The position numbers and the translations under genes were made by a program. The notes beneath the pieces were generated by a model. The model saw nothing but the letters and a program-made list of their open reading frames with translations. It was not told the origin of the DNA and did no database searches. From Prochilodus magdalenae (lineage: Eukaryota > Chordata > Actinopteri > Characiformes > Prochilodontidae): a stretch of 64,000 bases of DNA. The DNA lies in the NCBI GenBank assembly GCA_024036415.1, contig JAMWET010001940.1, positions 696,001 through 760,000 of the forward strand, given 5' to 3'. Below, piece after piece: positions 1 to 11,010 of this stretch. The stretch's first letter is position 1. Each line of letters opens with the position of its first letter.

Positions 1-1085
1 CAACATTAAAATCAATTAGAATAATATTCAGTGAAATATGAAGCTCACCTGTAGAGCTAAATACTTGGTCTAAAATATTCCAACGCTGTGTAAATAGTTC
101 CTACAGTCACAAAATATTTCCCAGTCGTGCCAGAGTAATGTGGGAAAGTTTCAGCATCCACGGCATTGAACCGGAGTAATTTCAGTGGCTCACTAATTCC
201 AGTTAAGTCAGTTAATGTGTGTGTTTATATGTGAGTCTAAGGCCTTGACATAGCCAGATTAAATCCAAACTGATTTTGGATAGTGTGGAATGGAAAAACA
301 CTCACTCTCTCACTCATCTTCCAAACCGTTTATCCTTCTGGATCGCAGGGGGTGCTGAAGCTCAGTGTTTCTTGGGCGGAAGACATGAAAGACCCTGGCC
401 CCGGCCAATCCATCATAGGGCCACAAATAACACATTTTCCACTTTTTGCCAATTAGATGCAAACTACATTTGCAGGTGGTTTGACATGTGATTCCAACCA
501 GATTGTTACAGATGCGTCTCAGTCTGGACTAGACTAGGTGGCCACACGTCCAGTTTTAGGCCGGACAGTCCGGTTTTTCAGTTCCCAGTCCTCTGTCCGG
601 CACAGTACCTGGATGGACGCCTATTAGTCTTCTTTTCAGGAGGTGCTATTTAAAATGTTCCATTGGCTCACATCCGTGTCAAATGACATGCCTTGCATTT
701 CATTGGTTTAACAAGGTCATGTGATGTCGTGACTCACCTACAGGCTAACGTAAGTACTATAAAGTCAATTAGTTTGCTCCTGACTCACGAAGGTCATCCA
801 TTCCACCCAATTAGGTGAGCAAAGCAATCACTTATGTGTTATATCGGTTAGGCTATGGCTTTAACTCTGGTCTAGAATCACGTCCTCCTTTCTGGGGTTA
901 TGAAAGTGGTCAGCCTAGTCTCGACGTTCTGGTTACTCAAATCGTATTTCAGAGTGTCGTTTCCCGTTCTCGCAATACACGGTCAATGTCAAATTAAGAG
1001 TGCTGGAAATGCCGCGATTCAAGAAGAGCGCCAGAGATTTACGCCTATGCCCGAGTATTTCTACCTGGATGCAAGATGATTCACC
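1..1085. other. Gene-free stretch, no clear feature
   Basis: No supported gene. The open frames here are short and have no recognisable motif. A 13-base near-perfect palindrome (CCGGAC, one base, GTCCGG) lies at about 561-573 inside a GC-richer patch and could be the end of an old transposon, but I see no partner inverted repeat. Confidence 0.5.
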
Positions 1086-1089
1086 TCAT

Positions 1090-1260
1090 TGGAACCTCAT
1101 TTGAAATCCGCGTCACCAGCTACGTAGTTACTGACGCATGTGTAGATACCACAGCAACCCACGCACATAGGCGTTGTAACAGTGCGGACAGACGTCTCCA
1201 AAGATCTGATTTGAAAAGCAAATCGGATTTGCCTGCAGTCTGAACACAGCCACACTCTGC
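1090..1260 (-). mobile_element. MITE-like repeat, family 2, copy 1
   Basis: Reverse-complemented, this segment matches the start of the segment at 9926-10250. Both share a block reading about GGGTTGCTGTGGTA, then a TACGTAG- or TACGCAGCTACG-like stretch, then GATTTCAA, and both continue into text rich in GATCTGATTTG-type words. Two related copies in opposite orientation point to a dispersed element. There is no open frame. The ends are not defined, so the class is unknown. Confidence 0.45.
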
Positions 1261-1264
1261 CTGC

Positions 1265-2820
1265 AAGACTATTCATTTTTATTAGTTGACTAGTCATGCA
1301 AGAAGTTGTTTTGACCATATTGGTAAAAACACGAGGAGTGTTCTGGATGTTTGTTGCAAACAGAGGCTGGTGCTCACCTCACCTGACATGGTGAGGTGAG
1401 AGATGTGCACTACAGAAAATGTTTTTGTTTCAGTGCCTCACAAACACAGGCGCTCTTACGAACCTATACAGGCTGTCTGAAGTAAGCTGTAGGTTAGAAT
1501 CCTCCCGCGTACACACAGACAAACACAGCTTTCAGGGGGTTTTCATATATTGTAGAGTCTGAAAAGGACTGTGCACATGTGGATACGTCAGGCAAACTTA
1601 ACCCCCTATAAAATGCCCCCGAAAACAAACTGAACTCTAAAGGTGGTCTCAGTTTGGTTCGTTTGAACCCTACTATGGTCCAGTATAGTTGTGCATTGTG
1701 AAAACGAACAGCCCCGGTCCTCTTTTTCCACATTATGGCAAAGACCCTGACGCTAGATGTATGTACATAACCAGCACTTGTGTCCGTACATAAGTCTTCA
1801 GGCACCTCAGCAGATAAAAACAGACCACCAAAGACCCCATAATGTACTACAGGACAGAGGTGTCACTAGAATGTCATCTATGGATGGGTATTCTTCTCTC
1901 TGAATGTCTGCAGTGGTGATAAGGCCCATCCTTGCTCACGTCACATGCACAGCCGAGGTAGCTCTAATCAGTACATGAAAGGTTAGCTGCCCACTTTGTC
2001 ATCAGGAATGCACACCGGGAGTGGTGTTAGAAGGGGTCTGAAGCTCTGCAGGAGTTTACTGGTCTGACCAAGATGCAGTCTGAGGTCTAGTCAATGTCCT
2101 CTTTGTAGTTCACTTACATTGTAAAGACAAAAAAGGAAATGATGTCATCTGCAGCTGGTTTCTTTATGACTTCACTTTAAGTAGAGCGGTACGTGAAAAC
2201 AGCCTTAGAAACTCGTCCCTGCTCATTTTACACAGGTAGGTGAAGGTAGTGTTAGGAGTCCTGCCCAGGGACAGCGTAGGGTGTCCACACCGCGGAGGGC
2301 AGAGGTGTTGCCCACAGTATGATACCAGTTCACTAAGACGGTGTTGGAGCGCAGTTCTGAGCAGCTTGCAGTCGAATTGGTGTCATTTTCTGTAGCTCCA
2401 CAGTAAGAGCGCTCTTTGGGCTCTGAGAGTTTAGAACCAGAATTTGTTTAATAAACCCTTTTTACCTCCGGGGAGTGGATGAAGGAGAGCAGTGTGAATA
2501 TTCTCATCCTTCATCGTTAGCCCTCCGTCTTTATAGTGCTAGGTGGGGGGTTTGTGTGTGTTTCACCGTGTGAGCCTGATGAGCCGATCAGTGCCACCGG
2601 CAGAGACAAAACCCTAACGAGAGACTGATTCATGAGGGCGTATGCACAGGCACACACACGCATAGAAGTGGGAGTAATGGGGAGAGTGAAGTAGAGCTCC
2701 AATAGAGTTCCGTCAGTCAGGACACTTTCACCTGGAGAAGGAAACCCACACTGATGCCACTGGACATGAACCTCTTACTGCACACTTTTCCTTCCCGGTA
2801 TTCCAGACTCTCTGCGTGTG
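1265..2820. other. Gene-free stretch
   Basis: No gene, exon or clear repeat is supported. The segment around 1590-1740 (opposing words near GGTGGTCTCAGTTTGG and a GAACCC-type run) resembles eroded fish transposon sequence, but it cannot be delimited. Confidence 0.45.
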
Positions 2821-2823
2821 TGC

Positions 2824-2824
<1 letters not shown>

Positions 2825-2867
<43 letters not shown>
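2825..2867. repeat. (GT)n microsatellite
   Basis: About 21 uninterrupted GT dinucleotides. The open frames across it are artefacts of the repeat. Confidence 0.97.
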
Positions 2868-2869
<2 letters not shown>

Positions 2870-3039
2870 GGGGGTTGACGTGTTTTCCTGTTTACTGTTT
2901 CACTGGGTGGGTAATTTGTGCAGTCGTCTGGCTTCTCTCTCTTTCTCTCTTTCTCTCTGCAAGAAGGGGAAATCACATTTACACTAAATCAGTCCACTCC
3001 AGCTGCTGCCCCAAATAATAGCCACCACCAGTTTTTAAC

Positions 3040-3735
3040 TCTTTCTTCTGTCTTTCGTTCTTCTCCCTCTTTTTCTCCACTCTTGCCAATATCCCACTGT
3101 CTCTGTCTCTCTCCCCTTTCTTTCTTTTTCTCCTTTCACCATTTCTGTTCATTTCTCCTCTCCCACTTTGTCTTCTTTTCTTTCATCTATCACTCTTTCT
3201 GCCCTCTCTCTTCTTTTCCTTTCCCCATTTTTCTCCCTACTTTGCTTTCTCTCCACTTTTTCTCTTTCAATTCTTTGTTCTCTTTTGCTTTTCTCCCTCA
3301 CTATCTCTATTCTTTCTCCTATCTCCTATACCTTCCTTTTCATCTTTTCTTTTTGCTCGTTCTCTTCACCTCTCTTGTTGTTCTCTTTATCTTTTGTCTA
3401 TTTCTATTTCTCTCCCCTTTTCTATTTTCTCTCCTTTGCTTTTTTCCTTTGTTGCTTGCTTTTCCTTTCTTTCTTTCTTCCTCCACTTTTTCCACACCTT
3501 TTCCACTTTTTCCATTTATTTTCTTGTTATATCTGCTTCTTTATTCTTTTCTCCTTTGTTCTTTACTCCTTTACTTTTATTGTTTCTTTTTTCTTTCTTT
3601 CTTTCTTTCTGCTTTCTTTATCACTCACTCCCCTATCATTCATGTTCTTTCTCCCTCTGTTTCTATTTCTCCTCTCTATGTCCCTCCTTTTTCTCACCCT
3701 TTACCCTCCTTTGCTCTCTCTCTCTTCAGAAATGT
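3040..3735. repeat. Long polypyrimidine (C/T) tract
   Basis: About 700 bases are composed almost entirely of C and T on the plus strand, as irregular mixes of CTTT, TCTC and CCTT rather than one unit. All three forward frames stay open through most of it because stop codons need purines. The predicted Ser/Phe/Leu-rich proteins are therefore compositional artefacts. Tracts like this can form triplex (H-DNA) structures, which is established for long homopurine-homopyrimidine DNA. Confidence 0.95.
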
Positions 3736-3844
3736 AAAATGAAAGAAGGGAATAGTAGGAGGTGGGGGTACAGGCAACACCGGACAAAAGCTAAACTGGA
3801 CCAAAAGTGAGATACAGGATCCCCCCTCTTTCTCTCACATTACA

Positions 3845-3995
3845 CCCCTGTTCTTTACTAGAGAGAGAGGGAGAGAGAGAGCTAAGGAGATGGTGTGGAG
3901 AAAGAAGTAGAGCGGGAGTATAAGGAAGACAGGGAGAGAGGGAGAAGAGCAGAAAGGGAGAGCCTGTGAGAGAGAGAGACAGAAAAGTCGGTCAG
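3845..3995. repeat. Purine-rich (GA) tract
   Basis: Plus-strand G/A-rich sequence dominated by GAGA and GGGAGA words follows the polypyrimidine tract after about 110 bases. The strand composition is therefore reversed relative to 3040-3735. Confidence 0.85.
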
Positions 3996-4131
3996 ACCCC
4001 CTCCTCAGCAGGAAAAGAATGCAGGGAGGTGGAGGAATGTGGAATGGGTCTCAGGGGAGGTGGGGTATAGTCAAGATGTAAACAGTGTTTGTGTGTGTGT
4101 TAGCCTGTGTGGCTTTGTGGCTTTAGTAGGT

Positions 4132-4880
4132 TTTCAGTGTTTTACTGTAGCTGTGTGTGTTACCGTAGCTGTGTGTGTTACTGTAGCTGTGTGTGTTACC
4201 GTAGCTGTGTGTGATACCGTAGCTGTGTGTGATACTGTAGCTGTGTGTGTTACTGTAGCTGTGTGTGTTACCATAGCTGTGTGTGATACCGTAGCTGTGT
4301 GTGATACTGTAGCTGTGTGTGTTATCGTAGCTGTGTGTGATACTGTAGCTGTGTTTTACCATAGCTGTGTGTTACCATAGCTGTGTATGTTACCATAGAT
4401 GTGTGTTACTGTAGTGGTGTATGTTACCTTAGCCGCATATGTTACCATGACTGTGTTACTGTAGCTGTATGTTACCATAGCTGTGTATGTTACTGTAGCT
4501 TTGCTTTACCATAGCCGTGTGCTACTGTAGCTGTGCGTGTTACCATAGTTGTGTCTTATTGAAACTGTGTGTTATGGAAAGCTGTGTTTGACCATAATTT
4601 GTGTTATTGTAGGTGTGTGTTACTGTAGCTTTGTGTTACTGTATCTGTGTGTGTTGATGTAACTGTGTGTTAATGTAGCTGTTTGTTACTGTGTGTGTTA
4701 CCATAGCTGTGTGTGTTACAGATGCTGTGTGCTACCATAGCTGTGTGTTTTACAGCAGCTGTGCGTGTTATTGTATCTGTAATACTGTAGCTGTGTGTGT
4801 TACTGTAGCTTTGTGTTACTCTATCTGTGTGTGTTACCGTATGTTTGTTTTACTGTAGCTGTGTGTTACCGTAGTTGTGT
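4132..4880. repeat. 18-bp minisatellite
   Basis: Tandem units close to GTAGCTGTGTGTGTTACC run regularly from about 4138 to 4370. They then degrade, with variable lengths, to about 4880. Eighteen is a multiple of three, so both strands read as a six-residue repeat (plus: V-A-V-C-V-T; minus: T-H-S-Y-S/G-N/I). That explains the open frames and is not evidence for a gene. A (GT)n tract follows directly, and the unit itself is GT-rich, so the two probably share an origin. Confidence 0.95.
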
Positions 4881-4901
4881 CAGTTAAGCACACTAGCCAT
4901 G

Positions 4902-4908
<7 letters not shown>

Positions 4909-4961
<53 letters not shown>
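4909..4961. repeat. (GT)n microsatellite
   Basis: About 26 GT units, immediately downstream of the 18-bp minisatellite. Confidence 0.97.
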
Positions 4962-4964
<3 letters not shown>

Positions 4965-5339
4965 GCCGTGTAGGTAGGCCAATTCTCAGGAACAGCTCCC
5001 CTTCTCTGATGACAGCTTTGGGCCTATGAGGTGACATGGAAAAGTACCAGCCTCTTATCTCCACTGATCTAGGATCGGCCTCCCCTACCACAATGCCAAC
5101 CCTCAGCCATTATAGAGATAAATGTAGCAGACTGATCTCAGATCTTCAGGACCAGAGCACTTCCAACCAAACATTCTGCAACAAACACCAACATTCTGAT
5201 GTTTGCAGTCATAAGGAACTTCCAGAACTGACAAGCCAAATGAACAAGAGTGAGAACACTGTAGAGCAGAGGTAGCCAAACAGTTTGTCTTGGGGAACCA
5301 AAGTGCACTGTTTGTGTTGGACTGAAGACCAAAAAGACA

Positions 5340-6330
5340 AATCAGTATACAGTAGCTTTCTAGAAATGTGTTTTTAATGTTGCACTATGTTTTGCTTTTA
5401 AAATATTTCATTAGAGTAGCCTTCAGGAAATGCAAGGAGAACGATCTACAACAATGTGGATAGAGGAGAACATTCAGAAACAGTATTAATGGAGGAGAAC
5501 ATAACAGAACCATATAAATGGAATGTGATATTCTAGAACAGTGTAAATAAGAAATGACTTTTAAAAGGGACAAGTACATTTGAGAACAGTATAAATGGAG
5601 GAGAACTTTCTAGAAGACATGAATGGTCTGTGAAACATTTTCTTTTGTAAGCAAAGCAGATCATTCTGCGACATTCTTGAGTGTAGGAGAACAAGGATAT
5701 TCCAGAGCCATGTGAATGGAGAAGGACATTCTAGAACCATGTGCATGGAGGAGGGAATTCTAGAACACCATGAATGAAGGAGAATATTCCAGAACAGTGT
5801 GAATGGAGAAGGAACATTCTAGAACACCGTGAATGGAGGAGAATATTCCAGAACAGTGTGAATGGAGAAGGAACATTCTAGAACACCGTGAATGGAGGAG
5901 AATATTCCAGAACAGTGTGAATGGAGAGGAAGATTCTAGAACAGTGTGAAGGGAGGACAAGAAAACATACTGGAACACCATCGCTGCAGAGAGCACATTT
6001 AGGAATAGTGTGAATGGAGGAGAATTTTCCAGGGTAGTGTGAATGGAAGAGAATATTCGAGAAGAGAGAATGAAGAGCATTCAACAACAGAGTGAATGGA
6101 CGAGAAGATTTAAGAGAAGGACGTTCTTGGGTAGCATGAAGAAGAACTTTCTAGATCCACATGAGTGCAGTAGGATATTCTAGAACACTGTGAAGGGAGC
6201 AGGATGTTTCAGGTAAGTGAGACTGGGGGAACGCAGTCTAGAACTAGAACTGTGAGTAGTGGACAGTATTGTAGAGCATTGTGAGCAAAGCAGAACATTC
6301 TAGAACAACATGAATTTAGGAGAACATTGA
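5340..6330. repeat. 30-bp minisatellite carrying heat-shock-element motifs
   Basis: Imperfect units of about 30 bp follow the pattern GAAnnTTCnnGAAC, then A(G/C)NGTGAATGGAG(A/G)AG. In the best-kept part (5782-5941) two unit types alternate, giving a period of about 59 bp. Perfect three-module words GAAnnTTCnnGAA occur at 5603, 5782, 5812, 5841, 5871, 5900, 5929, 6051 and 6293. Others with one mismatch include 5468. That word is the established consensus for heat shock factor binding. Outside 5600-6305 the units are more decayed. The minus-strand open frames (Ser/Phe/His/Leu-rich) are artefacts of the repeat. Confidence 0.92.
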
Positions 6331-6890
6331 AAACCAGCGTAGGTGAAGAGCAACATCTCAGGGTATGTGAATGGCCAGTCAGTGTCCATCTACGATCTAC
6401 ACCAGCATGTTAGTTGTACAACGCCAAAGACACAGTCATTGTGTTTGGCTCTAATTTGGTTTTAAACACTGTGATAATACGTAAAACCCGGTATTTGAGA
6501 ATCAAATTGTGGGTTTCACAGTGAATGCTGATCCAAGATCAGTCAGTTGCTTGATATGCAGACAGCGGTCCAGGATAGCTATAGTGAAGGTGGCATATAT
6601 AAAGATATATAGGTCTAGGTGCTGGGCCTCAGGCAAGGTTGAGCCAAGGTAGTGTTTTCACAGAGGTGAGGGTGTGTGTGAGAGCACGGTTTGGGGATTT
6701 GCGGGGGATTGAATGTGTGAGCGCCTGATGGTGTTTGTGCGGTGGCGGAGCGGTCAATAGATATCAGACTCGGGTAATAAACAAGGCAATAATGGGAGAG
6801 ACAGTAGGAGCCGTGTGGGGGAGAGAGGGAGCATTTGTGTCTGTGTGCATGTGTGTGTGTGTGTGCCCTTCCCCCCACTTGTCCCTACTC

Positions 6891-6928
6891 TGTGTGTGTG
6901 TGTGTGTGTGTGTGTTTGTGTGTGTGTG
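6891..6928. repeat. (TG)n microsatellite, interrupted
   Basis: TG repeats with one TTTG interruption. A shorter GT run precedes it at 6850-6865. Confidence 0.95.
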
Positions 6929-7036
6929 AGGGATATTTTTAGCGTGTGCTCTCAGTGTGAGAGGGTGTGCTGCTGGAACAGTGTGCTGGTGTATTTCGGG
7001 AACGAGCGCTACAGCTAACCACTTAACTAGCCTGGG

Positions 7037-7038
<2 letters not shown>

Positions 7039-7127
<89 letters not shown>
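7039..7127. repeat. (CA)n microsatellite
   Basis: About 89 bases of CA repeats with one ATATA interruption near 7094. It is the only long CA-oriented array in the window; the others read GT on this strand. Confidence 0.97.
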
Positions 7128-7129
<2 letters not shown>

Positions 7130-7568
7130 TAAGGAGCTTTCCTGAAAAGACTTGTAATATTAACTGTGAACTCGTTTAGAACCTTAGTTTGGAGTCTTGC
7201 TATGAGGTACATCTGTGCGGACATTTTGCTAGCATTGTTAGCATCTTCACAAATTCCAGCATACACTAACATTGCATTACAAAAAAGCCTTGAAGTCATC
7301 AGGAGACGTCCTGTTCTACCGCTGAGTGGCCATTTTGTTAGCATTATTAGCATTTTGCGTCCTGGGGGATATACCCAGTAAACAGTTACGTTGTGACATC
7401 GCTATGACAATGTATTGTTTTGGTGCCCTCAACCTTGTTAGAACATTGAAATGGAATTCATCATTGTCAAAACCTCCTACAATGTTTCAAAAGATCCTTT
7501 ATTTAGTAATGGAAATACATCATTAGACCGTTTGCTCCCCTGAGCAGTCATCTTGGCCATTGGCCATA

Positions 7569-7846
7569 CACTTTTCATCAACAATAGTTACACCCAGATA
7601 GAAGTGAAACAATGGTAACCAGAAACAATGAATGATGATAGATTTAAACTGATAGGAGCAATATTTATTGAGCTACACATACAGAAATAGTCTGTCAGTA
7701 GAGCGTCGGGCCGCCATGTATGCTAACACAACATGCCAGACATCTTGGCATGGAGTTGTAGAGGTTCCCAAAAGTGCGCTGTGATAACCCATCCCATACA
7801 GCTTGAATATTCTCACACAGTTCCTGTACTTCTATCCACTGCCACC
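7569..7846 (-). mobile_element. Tc1-like family 1, deleted copy A
   Basis: The left end follows a TA and reads CACTTTTCATCA, then a run like AGTTACACCCAGA. This corresponds to the shared family end (CACTCATCATCA, then AGTTGCACCCAGAAGG). The following 250 bases match the 3' third of copies E and F, including the block CAGCTTGAATATTCTCACA. Just after that block the match jumps to text (TTCTATCCACTGCC) that in copy F lies far upstream in the transposase, so most of the reading frame is missing. The right boundary is uncertain. Confidence 0.75.
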
Positions 7847-8449
7847 AAAAGCATGCTTTGGTAATATCCGCACCATCCCACTTCCCAGAGCCCTATACTG
7901 CAACCCCTTTCAAGCACTTCCAACTGCTCGAGTTGCTTTCGAACTCTTCTCTGAGCCATTCTTCGCTTGCCAAGGATGCTACCAACACAACAGCAGTCAC
8001 AACACAATCAGTAGACACACATAAATTAGCTACTTGGAACCACAATTTCCAGACATGTTTGACTTTTTGATTGCCAATACAGACATTGCCGGCATGTCAA
8101 GAAAAATAAGCTAACTGCTGTACTTATACTAACGTCCTGTTAGCATCATGTTGGTAAAAATGTCAAGAGCAGCATTTTGGTGACTGCTCTGGAGTTCAGC
8201 TAGTTTGAAAACATTCAGTAACAGGCTTAGTTGGTCTAGGATCAGCTTCCCCTACCTATATCCCAACCTTAACAGTGGCAATAGAGTCTACAAAACTGGC
8301 CTGAGGTCAGGGCAGAAATCTGCCAATGACACACGGTGCACTCTACCGGCTCAAGGCCACAGGAAGCTTGTAAGCATTAACCTTCGACCTCATTTCCCTG
8401 GCTATGCTCAGAATGGTTAATTACGCGGGTCTGGTCAAGCTCTGCTCGT
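7847..8449. other. Gene-free stretch
   Basis: No gene seen. The first 200 bases may be more of the adjoining transposon but cannot be aligned with confidence. Confidence 0.4.
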
Positions 8450-8900
8450 GTGAGTGTGTTTTGAGAGAGAGAGTGAGAGAGTGAGGCCACAGACAGACAA
8501 TCAAGCTCCTTTTGCAAGCTCTAAATAAGCAGTAAATCACAGTGATGTCAGTGCAGTCCATAAACAGGGTCAGTGCAGGTCACTTGCACTCTAATATACA
8601 TTTACAGAGGTCCTCCGGCTCTTCACCTCCACCCACGGCACCAAGTGGATCCCTCATTTGCCACCTTGTTTCTGTGGTGATGCCGGCCCCGCCACCAGCC
8701 ACACGGGCGACTCCCTGCCGCTCTGTTTACATCTCATTTGCATATGGAAATGTTGTTGCCTCTTGTCACTGTCACAACAGACGAGTTAGTGCGACTGCAG
8801 TGCCAGCCCTCACACACGCACACACACCCACACAGGCTCTTCCCCATACTTTGACATTTGCTATTTCTCTCGATAGGGTCATTAAATCTTACTTTGTTAT
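8450..8900. promoter_or_regulatory. Possible regulatory segment with octamer motif
   Basis: A GC-richer, repeat-poor block between simple-sequence stretches contains a perfect octamer word ATTTGCAT at 8736-8743, followed by ATGGAAATG. The octamer is the established POU/Oct-binding core. One motif is weak evidence, and only cross-species conservation would support a function. Confidence 0.25.
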
Positions 8901-9070
8901 GATGCGGTAGAGCAGACTGAGAACACATTGACTTTACATGTACCGTATAATGCATTTACTCAGCCCTTTAAATCGTATATAGAAGGCATATGACGTTGGT
9001 CAGGGTGACAAATGCCCATATGTAGATGCCCTTTTTCAGCCCTATGATGAAGCAAGTTAAAATAATTATA

Positions 9071-9785
9071 CTCGTCATCAAAAGACAATTAAGGACTTTA
9101 AGGTTTGACATTGTGAGACATGCAAATGATTCAAGTATCACGCATGGCTGCACATGTGACATAAGCAAGGACAGGCCTTATCTTTGTCTCTGACTGACCC
9201 AACAGCCACGACTGTGCACATTCAGTGAGCAGTGACATCCTCCATAAGTCATCGTGTCAGTGCCAGCACCATAGGCAGGCGGTTGCATGATGCAGGACTA
9301 CATGCATGCAGACCGTTACGATGACTCCCCTTAACACCATGTCAGCGATGCCAAACACTGCATGGAGACACTCAGAATGGCAACCCTGGTTTTGTCTTAG
9401 TGGAGACGACCAATTAACCTGTGTGTGGATGGATCGTAATCAGCATCAAGATGAACAGTTTGTTATCACACGTCACATGTCCAGAAGGGCACAGGCCCGG
9501 TGTCACGCCGCCTCCACCCAACCACAAAATCTGCAGGAACTGTGTGAGCATATTCAAGCTGCATGGGATGGATTATCACAGAACACCATTAGGAACCTCT
9601 ACAGCTCCATGCAGGCATGTTGCATTAGCGGTATTGAGAGACACTACTTCTGTGTGTGTAGCTCAGTAAATATTCCCCATATCAGTCTACATTTATCATC
9701 ATTTATTGTGTCTGGTAGCCTCTATCCTCCTTCCCAGTAGCACTGCAATCCCACACTTCCCTCTGCGTGCAACTATTCTTTTGAA
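9071..9785 (+). mobile_element. Tc1-like family 1, copy B with decayed transposase
   Basis: A left end after TA (CTCGTCATCAAAAG) and a right end (AGCACTGCAAT, later GTGCAACTATTCTTTTG) are inverted versions of each other in the family pattern. The frame at about 9306-9650 still shows IS630/Tc1 transposase features: SGDD followed by VWM (compare SSDD...VWRP around the second catalytic block) and a C-terminal NLQEL...W...L-S-Q-N-T-I-R-N-L-Y-S-S-M segment. The text between ITRH and the C-terminal block is far too short, so the DDE core with its catalytic acids is deleted. There is no usable start codon context. It is a dead copy. Confidence 0.8.
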
Positions 9786-9925
9786 AAAATCTCACAGCAC
9801 GATTCCTACCTACAACAATTTTTCATTCTATGGCTCCATTAAGGTATATGTAAACGGCTCAGGTTCTGTTTTTCTTTTCAGACGACTGGTATTTGCAATT
9901 GATCAGATTTGTGTGTCTGGACATT

Positions 9926-10250
9926 AGCAACCTATTCGCACAGGTTGCTGTGGTAATGACGTAGTCATGAGTGCCTACGCAGCTACGGTGGTGAGACAGA
10001 TTTCAATGCAGGGGAGATGGAGGTGCATCGTCTTGCACTCCAAACAGTCGCCCTTTCTGACATCATCGTTGTTTGTTGTATTGCTGGTGGCGCAAATGAC
10101 AGTTTGAAATCTGATTGGAGCTGCACTTTTGAAAATCTGATTGGAATCACATTTCAGATCGCCTCCAAAGGTGGTATCATGTCACATGATTTTTGCTGTC
10201 CAGACTATCTGGATTTGCTCAGAAAGAGCTTTCATACAGTCTGAATTATA
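9926..10250 (+). mobile_element. MITE-like repeat, family 2, copy 2
   Basis: The first 70 bases match the reverse complement of 1090-1260. The remainder contains repeated CTGATTGGA and CAGATCG words and ends near CAGTCTGAATTAT. A third, more diverged relative may lie at 28200-28410, which also carries AAATCTGATTTGA and ACCACCTTTA words. There is no coding capacity. Confidence 0.45.
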
Positions 10251-10855
10251 CAGGCTGTTTTGTTCCTCTCCCTTTAAGACTAGTATATGTAAATGACCTC
10301 TGTTCTGATAACTTTACCATGAGTGGGTGGGGCTACTGTAGGTTGAATAAGCAAATGTATGGAAATGACAAATGCAAAGTGGCTTGGTTTCCACATAGGG
10401 GCTTTACAGTGAATGATACTTTTTAAAAAACAGTGTCTATGTACTGCATCACACTCCTTTCACTAAAAACAGATGGTAAATCTGGTTTTCCATGATTATG
10501 GACCTTGTAAGGGGCACGCTTTGCCTGAGCATTGCAGTGAGGCCTGTATGTGTGTATGAGAGAGAAAGAGAGAGAGAGAGACCAGCCAGTCATCAGTATT
10601 CTCTCATTGAGACACTAAAGAGTCAGTTCCACAGTCTGCAACTGAAGCCACTAATGACATTTCAGCCCCTCCGTCACAGTTCCTGCCTACTGTGTGTGTG
10701 TGTGTGTGTATACTCACAGCCTCCCTGTCTTTGTTTAATCACGTAGGTGTGTGTGTGAGTGTGTGAGTGTATGAGGGGGAGGAAAGACATACACCAAGTC
10801 AATACTGGTGTGCATAGCTGAAGAGGGTTTGGAGAAAGGTATTGATTTCCTAATT
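10251..10855. other. Gene-free stretch
   Basis: Only short simple repeats are seen: (GA)n near 10560-10580, (TG)n near 10692-10710 and GTGTGAGT repeats near 10748-10770. Confidence 0.5.
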
Positions 10856-10857
10856 AC

Positions 10858-11010
10858 ACCCCCTCCCCACCACCCCACCACCTCTTAAAAGCCAAGTGCG
10901 GCAGCCGCTCTATAAAAGCTGCTGGAGAGGAGAGAGAAAATAAACCTCATTGATATTCAAAAGCTTCTTTATCAGGGGGACGGAGCGCTGGCACAGAGTC
11001 AGAGCAGAGA
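10858..11010 (+). promoter_or_regulatory. Possible TATA-containing regulatory block
   Basis: A C-rich run (CCCCTCCCCACCACCCC) is followed by CTCTATAAAAGC at about 10909-10920. A purine-rich patch then leads into CCTCATTGATATTCAAAAGC. A TATA box about 30 bases upstream of a purine-rich start region would suit a core promoter, but I see no downstream exon or open frame. It could equally be a conserved enhancer or chance. Confidence 0.25.

Noticed and set aside
2918..3810. Long plus-strand open frames of 138-274 codons rich in Ser, Phe and Leu
   Set aside because: They exist because the tract is almost purine-free, so stop codons cannot form. There is no domain, splice or start support.
4039..4380. 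Hexapeptide-repeat protein (V-A-V-C-V-T)
   Set aside because: An 18-bp tandem repeat gives this on any stop-free frame, and the reverse strand is equally open.
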